A stretch of DNA of 64,000 nt from Comamonadaceae bacterium (GCA_027490925.1 JAIXXF010000038.1:62001-126000), one strand, 5' to 3'. Counted from the first letter of the stretch, positions 54,736-63,603 are shown. A program made the numbers and translations. Notes: generated by a model not told the origin, from the sequence alone.

Positions 54736-56538
54736 ATGAGCCCCACCGCCCCCAACGACCGAACCGATGCCCCCGTCAAGCCGAGCAATTTCTTGCGCCA
54801 AATCATCGAGCACGACCTATCGGCAGGCACCTACGCCCAGCGTCGATGGGCGGGTTCACCGGGCGACGCGGCCCACCACGCGGCGGGGCAGCCCGACCCC
54901 GCCAGAATCCGCACACGCTTCCCGCCCGAGCCAAACGGGTACCTGCATGTGGGTCATGCCAAAAGCATTTGCCTGAACTTCGGCTTGGCGCGCGACTACG
55001 GCGGCGTGTGCCACATGCGCTTTGACGACACCAACCCTGAGAAAGAAGACACGGAGTATGTCAACAGCATCTTGGATGCGGTGCAGTGGCTCGGCTTCAA
55101 TTGGGACGCGAACGGCACCCGCCACCTGTACCAAGCAAGCGACTACTTCGACTTCATGTACCGGGCGGCAGAGCATTTGATCACCACTGGCCACGCCTAT
55201 GTGGACGAGCAAAGCGCCGAAGAGATGCGCCTCAACCGCGGTGACTTTGGCAAGCCCGGCGTCGACAGCCCTTTTCGCGCACGCACACCAGCGGAGAACT
55301 TGGCCCGCTTCCGCGCCATGCGAGCGGGTGAACTGGCCGACGGTGCCGCCGTGCTGCGCGCCAAGATCGACATGGCGTCGCCCAACATCAATCTGCGCGA
55401 CCCGGCCCTCTACCGCATCAAACATGCCACCCACCACCACACAGGCGACGCTTGGTGCATCTACCCGATGTACACCTTCGCGCACCCGATCGAAGACGCG
55501 CTGGAGCAGATCACCCACAGCATCTGCACCTTGGAGTTTGAAGACCAGCGCCCGTTCTACGACTGGTTGATGGTGCGGCTGATCGACGGCGGCCTGCTGG
55601 CATCACCTCCTCCAAAACAATACGAATTCGCCCGACTGAACCTGACCTATGTGGTCACCAGCAAACGCAAGCTGGCGCAACTGGTTACCCAAGGCCATGT
55701 GAACGGCTGGGACGACCCCCGTATGCCCACCATCGTCGGCCTGCGCCGCCGCGGTTACACGCCGCAGAGCCTGCAACTGTTTGCCGAACGGATTGGCGTG
55801 ACCAAAAGCGACAGTTGGATCGACCACAGCACCTTGGAAGGCTGTCTGCGCGAGGACCTCGAAGCCCATGCCCGCCGAGGCATGGCCGTGCTCAATCCAG
55901 TCAAACTGGTGCTGACCAACTGGGATGAGCTGATGGGCCCCGGGCACCTGGAGCCCTGCAGCCTGCCCGCCCTGCCGCACCCCGTGGAGGGTGTGGACAG
56001 CCCCATGCGCCACTTCACCGTGGGTCGCGAGGTGTGGATCGAACGCGAAGACTTTGAAGAAGTGCCCCCCAAGGGCTACAAGCGGCTGTTTCCTGGCAAC
56101 AAAGTTCGCCTGAAAGGTGGCTATGTGATCGAGTGCACCGGCTGCACCAAAGACACCAACGGCACAGTGACCGAAGTGCTGGCCACCGTGGTGCCCGACA
56201 CCAAAAGCGGCACGCCTGGCAGCGACGCAGTCAAGGTGAAAGCCGCGATCACCTGGGTGGGCGTGGCCGACGGTGTGCCTGCTGAAGTGCGGCTGTACGA
56301 ACGCCTGTTCCTGGACGCCCAGCCCGACGCTGGCGGCAAAGATTTTCTCGAAAGCCTGAACCCCCACAGCCTGAAAGTGGTCACCGCCATCGTGGAACCC
56401 TCTTTGGCCCAGGCCCAGCCGGACCAGAAGTTCCAATTTGAGCGGCACGGGTACTTTGTGGCGGATCGCCAGGACCACACGGCCACACATCCCGTGTTCA
56501 ACTTCGCGGTGGGTTTGAAAGACGGCTGGGGCAAGTGA
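54736..56538 (+). CDS. glnS: Glutaminyl-tRNA synthetase
   Basis: A 600-residue class I synthetase attaching glutamine to tRNA-Gln. The HIGH motif appears as HVGH (residues 71-74) after RFPPEPNGYL, and the KMSKS counterpart as VTSKRKL near residue 310, the form seen in betaproteobacteria. The C-terminal anticodon-binding beta-barrels are complete. The ATG at 54736 (MSPTAPNDRTDAP) is set by homology; it has an extended N-terminus with about 15 residues more than E. coli. Confidence 0.96.
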   Translation: MSPTAPNDRTDAPVKPSNFLRQIIEHDLSAGTYAQRRWAGSPGDAAHHAAGQPDPARIRTRFPPEPNGYLHVGHAKSICLNFGLARDYGGVCHMRFDDTNPEKEDTEYVNSILDAVQWLGFNWDANGTRHLYQASDYFDFMYRAAEHLITTGHAYVDEQSAEEMRLNRGDFGKPGVDSPFRARTPAENLARFRAMRAGELADGAAVLRAKIDMASPNINLRDPALYRIKHATHHHTGDAWCIYPMYTFAHPIEDALEQITHSICTLEFEDQRPFYDWLMVRLIDGGLLASPPPKQYEFARLNLTYVVTSKRKLAQLVTQGHVNGWDDPRMPTIVGLRRRGYTPQSLQLFAERIGVTKSDSWIDHSTLEGCLREDLEAHARRGMAVLNPVKLVLTNWDELMGPGHLEPCSLPALPHPVEGVDSPMRHFTVGREVWIEREDFEEVPPKGYKRLFPGNKVRLKGGYVIECTGCTKDTNGTVTEVLATVVPDTKSGTPGSDAVKVKAAITWVGVADGVPAEVRLYERLFLDAQPDAGGKDFLESLNPHSLKVVTAIVEPSLAQAQPDQKFQFERHGYFVADRQDHTATHPVFNFAVGLKDGWGK

Positions 56539-56584
56539 GATGCAGACGCGAAAGTGCCTGTAAAGACCCCTGACTTCAGTCAAA

Positions 56585-56613
56585 TGACATCGACCACCGT
56601 GTTGTCCATGTCA
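56585..56613. promoter_or_regulatory. 29-bp palindrome upstream of the catalase-family gene
   Basis: Imperfect dyad with TGACAT/ATGTCA ends, then GAC/GTC and AC/GT inner pairs; 11 of 14 base pairs are symmetric. It lies 110 bases before the ATG. A second shorter inverted repeat (GTGTAAGG/CCTCACAC, 56633-56657) lies closer to the gene. The symmetric form suggests a binding site for a dimeric regulator. Confidence 0.4.
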
Positions 56614-56722
56614 CCAAACTGAGACCATGTGCGTGTAAGGTTTAAAAAGCCTCACACGACAAAACTCAGGCGGGCCGCAACACAAGGGTCTGCCGAACAC
56701 AAAAACCACCCTTGGAGTCCCC

Positions 56723-57739
56723 ATGCAACAGCAAATCCTCAGCACCGTGGCCATTGCCGCCACTCTCGTCATCACAGGCTGTGCGAGCCAGCAACCGGCG
56801 CCCGCGCAAGTGGACCCCGTGACCTTTGTCAACCAGTTCGAATCCACCTTTGGCAAGTTCGACGGCTACCGCCGCTCGGGCGCCAAGGGCATTTGCGCCA
56901 CTGGTGAGTTCGTCGGAACGGCCGACGCGCGCAACCTGTCCACCGCTTCCGCTTTCAGCGGCAAGCCGGTGCCCGTGGTGGCCCGTTTCTCGGTCGGTGG
57001 TGCCAACCCCAAGGTGGCCGACAACGGCAAAACCCAACGCAACATGGCCTTGCAGTTCAACCTGCCCAACAACGAACAGTGGTTGATGGGCAACATCAAC
57101 GCGCCTGTGTTCGGTGCGGCCACGCCGGAGCAGTTCTTGGGCCGCCTGGTGTCTTTGCAACCCGACCCCGCCACCAAAGCGGCGGACCCCGCCAAGGTCA
57201 AGGCCTTTGCAGACGCCAACCCTGAGGTGCTGTTGCAGGGCAAGTACTTCGCTTCCCAGCCAGTGCCCGCCAGCTTTGGCGCCCAAAATTACTGGGGCGT
57301 GCACGCCTACGCGTTCGTGAACGCCAAAGGGGACAAGCAATTCGGCAAGTGGATTTTTGAACCTGTGGGCGGTGTGCAAGGCCTGACCGACGACGAAGCC
57401 AAGGCCAAGGGCCCTGCCTTCTTGTTTGACGACCTGCGCCAGCGCGTGAAAGACGGCAAGGTTGCCTTCAACTTCAACCTGGAACTCGCTGAACCTGGCG
57501 ACAAGCTCGACAGCGCCACCACGCCGCTGCCCGCCGGTCGCAAAAAGGTCAACCTCGGCACCTTGAAGATCACCAGCGTGTCGGAAGACGCGGGCGGCGC
57601 TTGCTTGACCGTCAATTACAACCCGATGGTCATGCCCAAAGGCGTGGAACCGTCGGCTGACCCCATGTTGGCAGCCCGCGCCGCGCCCTACGCGGTGTCC
57701 CAAGGCCGTCGCCTGAGCGAAGGCGCCAAGCAGCAGTAA
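56723..57739 (+). CDS. Catalase-family peroxidase-like lipoprotein lacking the distal histidine
   Basis: A 338-residue protein of the catalase-related SrpA-like family with a lipoprotein signal (VITGC, Cys20), so probably envelope-bound. Landmarks are PVPVVARFSVGGANPK, MALQFNLP, YFASQPVPASFGAQNYWGVHA and the C-terminal proximal heme region with Arg and Tyr spaced R-x3-Y (ARAAPYAVSQGRRL). In heme catalases and SrpA-like proteins the distal histidine lies in an HAKG motif; here the equivalent is SGAKG, with Gly53 in place of His. Peroxidase activity is therefore doubtful. Confidence 0.85.
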   Translation: MQQQILSTVAIAATLVITGCASQQPAPAQVDPVTFVNQFESTFGKFDGYRRSGAKGICATGEFVGTADARNLSTASAFSGKPVPVVARFSVGGANPKVADNGKTQRNMALQFNLPNNEQWLMGNINAPVFGAATPEQFLGRLVSLQPDPATKAADPAKVKAFADANPEVLLQGKYFASQPVPASFGAQNYWGVHAYAFVNAKGDKQFGKWIFEPVGGVQGLTDDEAKAKGPAFLFDDLRQRVKDGKVAFNFNLELAEPGDKLDSATTPLPAGRKKVNLGTLKITSVSEDAGGACLTVNYNPMVMPKGVEPSADPMLAARAAPYAVSQGRRLSEGAKQQ

Positions 57740-57862
57740 AAGCCTCTCGGTCGCTGCCGTCTGCGCCCCAAGCCCAGACCCTGCCCCTACGCCCAAGCCA
57801 GGCACGGGGTCTTGAGGTCACGCAGCGCAGATCAGGGCAGTGAGGGGCCATTGCCCGCAATA

Positions 57863-57898
57863 AAAAAGCCGCATCACTGGCAGGTGGTGCGGCTTTTT
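57863..57898. terminator. Bidirectional terminator
   Basis: A 15-bp stem with one G-U pair (57863-57877 with 57884-57898), 6-base loop, with an A-run on the left and a T-run on the right, so it can stop transcription on both strands. It separates the catalase-family gene from the minus-strand DUF3297 gene. Confidence 0.92.
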
Positions 57899-57980
57899 GC
57901 TTGAGCAGTCGGTGTTTTGATGCAAAGAAACAACGCCGAAGGCGGAGCGGCGGTCAGCCCGCCACGCGATGGCCTCCGGG

Positions 57981-58256
57981 TCAGCGGTAGAAGGCTTCCA
58001 CCCGGCCCTTCAGGGTGATCAGCAGGGGCTGGCCCTTGCGGTCCACGGTTTTGCCAGCGGGCACCTTGACCCAGCCTTCGCTGACGCAGTATTCCTCCAC
58101 ATCAAAGCGCTCTTTGTCGTTGAAGCGGATCCCGATCGCGTGTTCAAACACCGCGGGCAGATGGAACTTGCTGCGCGGGTCCACCGAGAGGCGGTCTGGC
58201 AAAGCCGGTCGGTCGGCGGGGGACGGGGCGGGTTGGGAAGCTGTGGATTCGGTCAT
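57981..58256 (-). CDS. DUF3297 family protein
   Basis: A 91-residue protein whose core (LPDRLSVDPRSKFHLPAV and FDVEEYCVSEGWVKVPAGK) matches DUF3297, a small conserved family whose function is unknown. The ATG at 58256 overlaps the ylqF stop by four bases; the frame continues upstream within ylqF but is not conserved. It appears to form a two-gene unit with ylqF. Confidence 0.9.
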   Translation of the reverse strand: MTESTASQPAPSPADRPALPDRLSVDPRSKFHLPAVFEHAIGIRFNDKERFDVEEYCVSEGWVKVPAGKTVDRKGQPLLITLKGRVEAFYR

Positions 58257-59215
58257 GGCCGTATTTTGCCTTCGCTGAAACTGGGCACCCCGTTCGCGCC
58301 GGCCTGCCCTTTGCGGCCCCGAGCAGCTTTTTTGGCCTGCCGCTCGGCGTCCAGCCGTTGCCCATCCGCCAGCCATTGCCGGTACTCCTGCGGGGTTTCC
58401 AAAGTGACACGGCCCAGCGCGGCGGAACGGAACTCCATGATCACGATCTCGGCCGCCTTTTGAAGGTTGATGCGTCCTTTGCCGAGCAGCGCGCCGCGCT
58501 GGCGCCCCACTGCTTCCAGCAACACGTCGTCCGCCATGTTGGCGACGTCAGCAAGCCGGAAACGGGCCTCCAGCGCGCCCGGGTAGTGAAGGCGCAGGCG
58601 CGCCAGCAGTTCCAGCGCCACCTCTTCCTCGTCGTAGGCGTTGCGACCCACCGCACCGCTGGCCGCCAGATGAAAGCCGCTTTGGGCCACCACGATGCGC
58701 GGCCACAGCAGGCCCGGCGTGTCCCAAAGGTAAAAGTCATCGGCGAGGGTGATGCGTTGCTCCAGTTTGGTGATGCCCGCCTCGTCGCCGGTCTTGGCCT
58801 GGCGCTTGTGGCTCAACGCGTTGATCAGGGTGGACTTGCCGACGTTGGGCACGCCACAAATCAGCACCCGCATGGGCTTGGCCATGCCCCCACGATGGGG
58901 GGCCAGGGCCTGGCACATCGCTGCCAGCTTTTGAACCCCGGCGCCGTCGGTGGCTTGCAGGGCCAGTGCCCGGGTGTCGGCCTGGGCGTTGTAATGCACA
59001 AGCCACTCTTCGGTGCGCGCGGGATCGGCCACGTCTTGTTTGTTGAGCAGTTTGAGGGTGGGCTTGTGACCGGTGAGTTCGCTCAGCAACGGGTTGGCGC
59101 TGGAGCCGGGCAGGCGGGCATCCAACACCTCCATCACCACATCGATCTCTTTCACCCGCTCGCCAATGGCTTTGCGGGTGAGGTGCATGTGGCCGGGAAA
59201 CCATTGAATCGCCAT
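58253..59215 (-). CDS. ylqF: Ribosome biogenesis GTPase, YlqF/RbgA type
   Basis: A 320-residue circularly permuted GTPase: G4 NKQD (residues 58-61) comes before G1 GVPNVGKST (121-129) and G3 DTPG (165-168). It starts with the family signature IQWFPGHMHLTRK. RbgA-type proteins act in late assembly of the 50S subunit. The Arg/Lys-rich C-terminal end may contact rRNA. Its stop overlaps the DUF3297 start. Confidence 0.94.
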   Translation of the reverse strand: MAIQWFPGHMHLTRKAIGERVKEIDVVMEVLDARLPGSSANPLLSELTGHKPTLKLLNKQDVADPARTEEWLVHYNAQADTRALALQATDGAGVQKLAAMCQALAPHRGGMAKPMRVLICGVPNVGKSTLINALSHKRQAKTGDEAGITKLEQRITLADDFYLWDTPGLLWPRIVVAQSGFHLAASGAVGRNAYDEEEVALELLARLRLHYPGALEARFRLADVANMADDVLLEAVGRQRGALLGKGRINLQKAAEIVIMEFRSAALGRVTLETPQEYRQWLADGQRLDAERQAKKAARGRKGQAGANGVPSFSEGKIRP

Positions 59216-59401
59216 GTCAGACAGGCCAGTGGACGTGATGGGTCATGCGGTGGATGCTAACCCGCGCCCCATCGCGACCGGGCCGGACCGCCCTGCGGCC
59301 GAAATACACTGGCCAGCCAGCCTGCGACTGCGGGCACAGCCGACCAACCAACCGAGCCTGTCCGTTCCTGAGCGGCCTTAGCCCGAGATGAAGCACACCC
59401 G

Positions 59402-60016
59402 ATGAAGCCCAGCGCCCTTTCTCCTCACAAATCAGAAGCTTCAACCCGGGCGGCCGTGCGAACACCCGCGCTGTGGGCAGCCGGTTGGCGCTGGCTGCTG
59501 CTGTGTGTGGCGCTGCAGGTGGGTGGGACGCATGCCCAGCCGAGCCACACCGTGCCGCTCGCCGAACTGCAACACGCCGTTGGCCAGCGGTTGCCACTGC
59601 GGTACGACGTGGCGGGGCTGTTGGCTGTCGACGCCCGGCGGGCGCAGCTGCGGCTGCTGCCAGACCAAAACCGGCTTGGCGCCACGCTGGCGCTGGAAGC
59701 CACGGGCCCGCTGCTGCGGCGACCACTGCCTGGGTCGCTGGAGGTGCTGTTCGCCTTGCGCTACGAGCCCAGCGACCGCACGGTGCGGGCCCATCAGCTC
59801 GACGTTCGGGCGTTGAAAGTCGACGGCATGGGCCCTGGCATGGCCGACATGCTGCAGGGCACTTTGCCGGGTCTGGCACGCGACGCCCTGATGGAAGTGG
59901 TGCTGCACACCCTCAGCCCGCAAGACCTCGCTCTCCCAGACACCTTGGGCTTGCGCCCCGATGCCCTCACCGTCACGCCCGAAGGTCTGCGGATCGGGTT
60001 CGTGCCCAAGCGCTGA
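59402..60016 (+). CDS. Secreted protein, DUF1439-like
   Basis: A 204-residue protein with an N-terminal extension of about 30 residues, then a hydrophobic signal segment (WRWLLLCVALQVGGTHA, cleavage near residue 45) and a mature domain of about 155 residues. The mature part (SHTVPLAELQHAVGQRLPLRYDVAGLL, later ALRYEPSDRTVRA) resembles the DUF1439/YceB fold, small periplasmic or lipid-binding proteins, though no lipobox is present. A later start is possible. It converges on panE with 19 bases between. Function unknown. Confidence 0.65.
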   Translation: MKPSALSPHKSEASTRAAVRTPALWAAGWRWLLLCVALQVGGTHAQPSHTVPLAELQHAVGQRLPLRYDVAGLLAVDARRAQLRLLPDQNRLGATLALEATGPLLRRPLPGSLEVLFALRYEPSDRTVRAHQLDVRALKVDGMGPGMADMLQGTLPGLARDALMEVVLHTLSPQDLALPDTLGLRPDALTVTPEGLRIGFVPKR

Positions 60017-60035
60017 CGCCGCCAACCAACCCGAC

Positions 60036-60983
60036 TCACCCCGCGCTGGCGCGCTGGGACTCCACCAGCTTCACCAATGTGTGCAGCACCCGGTTCGCTG
60101 GTGTGGGAACGCCGAGGGCCGCGCCACGGCGCACCACATGGCCATTGAGCTGGTCGATCTCGCTCGGCTTGCCACGCGCCAGGTCTTGGGCGGTGGACGA
60201 CGACTGGTTCGGCATGGTCTCGGCGATGCGGCGCACGGCGGTGTCCACGTCAGGGGGCAGCACCACGCCGTCGGCAGCGGCCACCGCTCGGCACTCCGCC
60301 ACGACGTCGCGCATGACTTCGGTCACGCCAGGCGCCAGCACCAGCGGGCCATAGGGCATGCGCCCCAGGGCCGAGAGCGCGTTGTAGGCGCAATTCAGAA
60401 TCAGCTTGGCCCACAACGCCCCCCGCACGTTGGGCGACACCTCGGCGGGAACGCCCGCCGCGCGAAAGGCGTTCACCGCCGCTTCGCTGCCCCCGCTGGG
60501 CTCCAACACCAGTTCGCCACGCCCGTGGTGGCGCACATGGCCTGGACCGGCCATTTCGGTGGCCACGTACACCACCGCAGCGGCAACCTGCTGGCCCAGC
60601 ACGCGCCGCAAGCGCTCGGCGTTGTCCACACCGTTCTGCATGCTGAGCACCAGCGCGTCCGCAGCCAAATGGGGGGCCAGTTCGCGGCCCGCCGATTCGG
60701 TGTCGGTGCCCTTGACGCAAAACAGCACGCAGCGGGCGCCCATCGCTGCGCGGGCGTCGGTGCTGGCGCGCACAGGCACCTGTTCGTCAAAGGCAGCGGT
60801 CTGTAAGCGCAACCCGTGGCTTTGAATGGCCTGCACATGAGAGGGCCGACCGATCAGCACCACGTCGTGTCCGGCACGGGCCAGCATGCCGCCGAAAAAA
60901 CAGCCCACGGCCCCAGCGCCCATCACCGCCACGGGCCAGAGGTGCGGCAACCCAGCGGGCTTCACAGGTGGTTCAGCGTTCAT
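60036..60983 (-). CDS. panE: 2-dehydropantoate 2-reductase
   Basis: A 315-residue ketopantoate reductase (ApbA/PanE family), the NADPH-dependent step of pantothenate and CoA synthesis. The Rossmann motif VMGAGAVGCFFGG is at residues about 20-32 and the catalytic-lysine region LWAKLILNCAYNALSAL is present, with the conserved Asn and Glu/Ser of the C-terminal domain. The ATG at 60983 begins MNAEPPVKPAG; the longer open frame is upstream noise. Because the family contains paralogues acting on other 2-keto acids, the assignment is by similarity. Confidence 0.88.
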   Translation of the reverse strand: MNAEPPVKPAGLPHLWPVAVMGAGAVGCFFGGMLARAGHDVVLIGRPSHVQAIQSHGLRLQTAAFDEQVPVRASTDARAAMGARCVLFCVKGTDTESAGRELAPHLAADALVLSMQNGVDNAERLRRVLGQQVAAAVVYVATEMAGPGHVRHHGRGELVLEPSGGSEAAVNAFRAAGVPAEVSPNVRGALWAKLILNCAYNALSALGRMPYGPLVLAPGVTEVMRDVVAECRAVAAADGVVLPPDVDTAVRRIAETMPNQSSSTAQDLARGKPSEIDQLNGHVVRRGAALGVPTPANRVLHTLVKLVESQRASAG

Positions 60984-61167
60984 GGTTAAGGCGGTCCAAT
61001 GGCCCGCGTGGGCTAAGGGTGGCAGACCCCGATCTTGGGCGAAGAATCCGTGTAATTCTGGCACGGCGCAAGCGAAGCAGGGGACGGGCGGGTCTGAGTG
61101 GAACGCGCCGCGCGGCGCCCTGGCGGTATCATGAAATCCACACACATGGTCTTCAAGGACACCCAAC

Positions 61168-61626
61168 ATGACACCCAAAACCCTCGCCTGCCTGACCTTG
61201 GCCCTGAGCGCTGTGGCCCTGCCCGCCTTTGCCAGCTCGACCGCAGCGTCATCGCTGGTGGACAGCATCGCCGCCTCGGTCGGGAGTATTTCTGACTCGA
61301 TCAAGGGGTCCAGCAAAAGCTCGTCGCGCGCCACCGGGGTGGCCGAAGGCGACTACCAGTTGATGCAGGTGGCGGCTGCCGAGCAGCCCGGCCACGTCAC
61401 GCTGACACTGCAGGCCGTTGACAACGCCAGCGACGACGACCAAGTGCTGGTCACCGTACCGCAACAGGCGTTTGACCGCAGCGGCCTTGGACCCGCCCAC
61501 ACGGTGAGCGTGAGCCACCGGCCCTATGGCGTGGCGTTCGCGAACCAGCAAACGGGTCAAGCCTTCTTTTTGGCCCTGACCGACCCTTGGTACCGCGAAT
61601 TGGTCAACCAGCCAGTGCGACTCTGA
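61168..61626 (+). CDS. Hypothetical secreted protein
   Basis: A 152-residue protein with a clear signal peptide (MTPKTLACLTLALSAVALPAFA, cleaved near residue 22), a Ser-rich linker (about 23-55) and a compact C-terminal domain with alternating hydrophobic residues (HVTLTLQAVDN, VLVTVPQQAF, HTVSVSHRPYGVAF). I recognise no family. It lies just before the DUF2145 gene and is probably co-transcribed with it. Confidence 0.7.
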   Translation: MTPKTLACLTLALSAVALPAFASSTAASSLVDSIAASVGSISDSIKGSSKSSSRATGVAEGDYQLMQVAAAEQPGHVTLTLQAVDNASDDDQVLVTVPQQAFDRSGLGPAHTVSVSHRPYGVAFANQQTGQAFFLALTDPWYRELVNQPVRL

Positions 61627-61640
61627 TCCGCACCGCCTGC

Positions 61641-62561
61641 GTGGCCTCGCGGTGGCGCACCACGGCGCTCGTGGCCGGGGTGATGTGGGCCTGGTTGGTG
61701 CCACCCGCCGCCCACGCGGCCAGCACGCCGTTTTGCACACCAGACCCGGTCACCACCGCAGCCCAGCAGGACCGCTTGCTGCGCTTCGCTGCGGTGGTCA
61801 AAGACACTTTGACCGCGTCTGGGCAGCGGGTGGCCTTGATCGCCCGCAGTGGCACCAACCTTGACCGGTTCGGAGTGCGCTATTCCCACGCCGGGGTGAC
61901 GCTCCGCGCCAGCCCCGTCGCGCCGTGGGCGGTTCGCCAGCTGTACTACGCCTGTGACGAGCACCAGCCCCGGTTGTTTGACCAGGGCATGTCGGGCTTT
62001 GTGTTGGGCAGCGGTCGGCCCGACCTGGGCTTTGTGTCGCTGGTGTTCTTGCCGGACGCGCAGGCCGAACCGCTGGAACGTGCCGCACTGGACAACGCGC
62101 TGGCTCTGCGGCTGCTGGGCGGCCGCTACAGCGCCAACGCCTACCCGTTCAGCGCCACCTACCAAAACTGCAACCAATGGGTGGCCGAGTTGTTGGCCAC
62201 CGCGTGGAACCCAGAGCCTGCGCCCGCCGATGCCCACCCGCGTGAAACGGCCCAGCGCTGGCTGTTGCACGCGGGCTACACCCCCACGGTGTTCGAGGCC
62301 GGTGACCCGGTGACCATGTGGGTCAGTGCACTGGTGCCCCTGCTGAACCGCGACGACCATCCCGCGCACGACTTGTCCGCCTGGCGGTATCGGGTGAGCA
62401 CCCCGCGGGCGATCGAGTCCTTTGTGCGGGCCAACCTGCCCGGCACGCAGCGCGTCGAGCTGTGCCACAACCGCACCCACATCGTTGTGCGACAAGGCTG
62501 GACGCCACTGCCCGACGACTGCCGCTCTGGCGCAAGCGACACGGTGTTCCCCTTCGAGTGA
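61641..62561 (+). CDS. DUF2145 family secreted protein
   Basis: A 306-residue protein matching DUF2145: a mature start STPFCTPDPVTTAAQQDRLLRFAAVVKDTL, the segment RSGTNLDRFGVRYSHAGVTL, and a Cys in SATYQNCNQWVAELL (NlpC/P60-like placement of Asn-Cys, so a papain-like hydrolase fold is possible, by inference). The GTG at 61641 is chosen because it gives an ideal signal peptide ending PAAHA; a TTG at 61587 would extend into the previous gene. No strong ribosome site is seen; coupling to the upstream stop is likely. Confidence 0.75.
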   Translation: MASRWRTTALVAGVMWAWLVPPAAHAASTPFCTPDPVTTAAQQDRLLRFAAVVKDTLTASGQRVALIARSGTNLDRFGVRYSHAGVTLRASPVAPWAVRQLYYACDEHQPRLFDQGMSGFVLGSGRPDLGFVSLVFLPDAQAEPLERAALDNALALRLLGGRYSANAYPFSATYQNCNQWVAELLATAWNPEPAPADAHPRETAQRWLLHAGYTPTVFEAGDPVTMWVSALVPLLNRDDHPAHDLSAWRYRVSTPRAIESFVRANLPGTQRVELCHNRTHIVVRQGWTPLPDDCRSGASDTVFPFE

Positions 62562-62791
62562 TCGACACACAATCGGCCAACCTACAGCGCCGCGACCACC
62601 CACCCGCGGCGCGGGGACACCGGTCGCGCCGTCGCTGCAAGGGGCGCAGGTTCAGAGCCCGATCCATGCACACCCGTTGGGGCGTCGCGGCGCTGGTTCT
62701 TGGGCCTGTGCCTCCGCCAGCGGCTACCATCAAGGCTAGCCCCAAGCCCCATGGCCCGGCCTCACCCCACCCACACCACAAGGAGCCCACC

Positions 62792-62938
62792 ATGGCCAAA
62801 GGCGAGCAGCGCAGCAACAAGATGGAAAAAAAGCCGAAAAAGGACACCAGCGTGCCGAAAACCGGCGGCGTGTCCGACCGCCCGATGCCGCCCACGACGG
62901 CGGTCATTCCGCGAGGCAAGGCCGCCAAGTTGAAGTGA
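62792..62938 (+). CDS. Conserved small basic protein (48 residues)
   Basis: A short, highly basic protein beginning MAKGEQRSNKMEKKPKKDTS and ending GKAAKLK, preceded by a good AAGGAG seven bases before the ATG. It is similar to small conserved hypothetical proteins known from beta- and gammaproteobacteria. Lys/Pro-rich, without a membrane segment; nucleic-acid or ribosome binding is possible but unproven. Confidence 0.75.
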   Translation: MAKGEQRSNKMEKKPKKDTSVPKTGGVSDRPMPPTTAVIPRGKAAKLK

Positions 62939-63087
62939 ATGCCGCAGGGTGCGGCCACGCTGTGCGCCCAGAACTCGCCCGCTCCGCTAGGCTGCCGCCT
63001 CTAGGGAAAGCGTTCGGTTTAGGGCGTGGACACTAGGGTTACTACCGAGAATCGGTTTTATCCAATCCACCGATGAAGGACCTTCTC

Positions 63088-63603
63088 ATGAGCACCCCCT
63101 CCCTGTCTGCCGTCACCCACGACGTCATCACCGCCTATGGCAACACCGCCACCCATGTGATCAAGGCCTACCGCGCTGGCGGTGAGCGCGTGGCGCGTTT
63201 GGTGGACGAGCGCTGGGACCGCGCGTTCGCCGAGTCGAGCAGCCAACTCGCGACCGAAGTGCGCAAAAACGCCAAGGCCGCGCACGACTTCGTGGCCAGC
63301 TACTACCAAAAAGGCATCCTTGTCACCAGCAATGGCGCAGAAGCCGTTGTGAACAAAGTGGTCGAGCTGGCAGGCCAGGGTGTGAAGCAGGTGGCGGCCA
63401 ATGCCAGCCGCTTTGAAGCCCAGACCGGGGTGACGGCATTGAGCCGCATCGCCCAAACCGCCCTGCCCGCGGCCGAAGCCGTGAGCAAGCTGGCCAGTCG
63501 CATCGAGGTCAAGTCCGGCGAGTTGCTGGGAAAAATCGACGACCGCCCCGCCAAACGCCGCGTGTCGGCGGTGCGCAAAGCCCGCGCACGCCAAGCCGCC
63601 TGA
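63088..63603 (+). CDS. Phasin-like helical protein
   Basis: A 171-residue, mostly helical, Ala-rich protein beginning MSTPSLSAVTHDVITAYGN, with a basic Arg/Lys-rich C-terminus (PAKRRVSAVRKARARQ). Repeated helical segments such as VVNKVVELAGQGVKQVAANASRF resemble phasins, which coat polyhydroxyalkanoate granules, but no decisive motif is visible. The ATG at 63088 has AAGGA about eight bases upstream, better than the in-frame ATG at 63073. Confidence 0.6.
   Translation: MSTPSLSAVTHDVITAYGNTATHVIKAYRAGGERVARLVDERWDRAFAESSSQLATEVRKNAKAAHDFVASYYQKGILVTSNGAEAVVNKVVELAGQGVKQVAANASRFEAQTGVTALSRIAQTALPAAEAVSKLASRIEVKSGELLGKIDDRPAKRRVSAVRKARARQAA

Noticed and set aside
59227-59314. Inverted 8-base repeat GGCCAGTG/CACTGGCC flanking about 70 bases before the DUF1439-like gene
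   Set aside because: Arms are short and widely separated, no target duplication or transposase is present, and such pairs arise often by chance in GC-rich DNA.
61055-61075. A TGGCAC sequence upstream of the secreted protein gene as a possible sigma-54 promoter
   Set aside because: The -12 TTGC half is missing at the required spacing.
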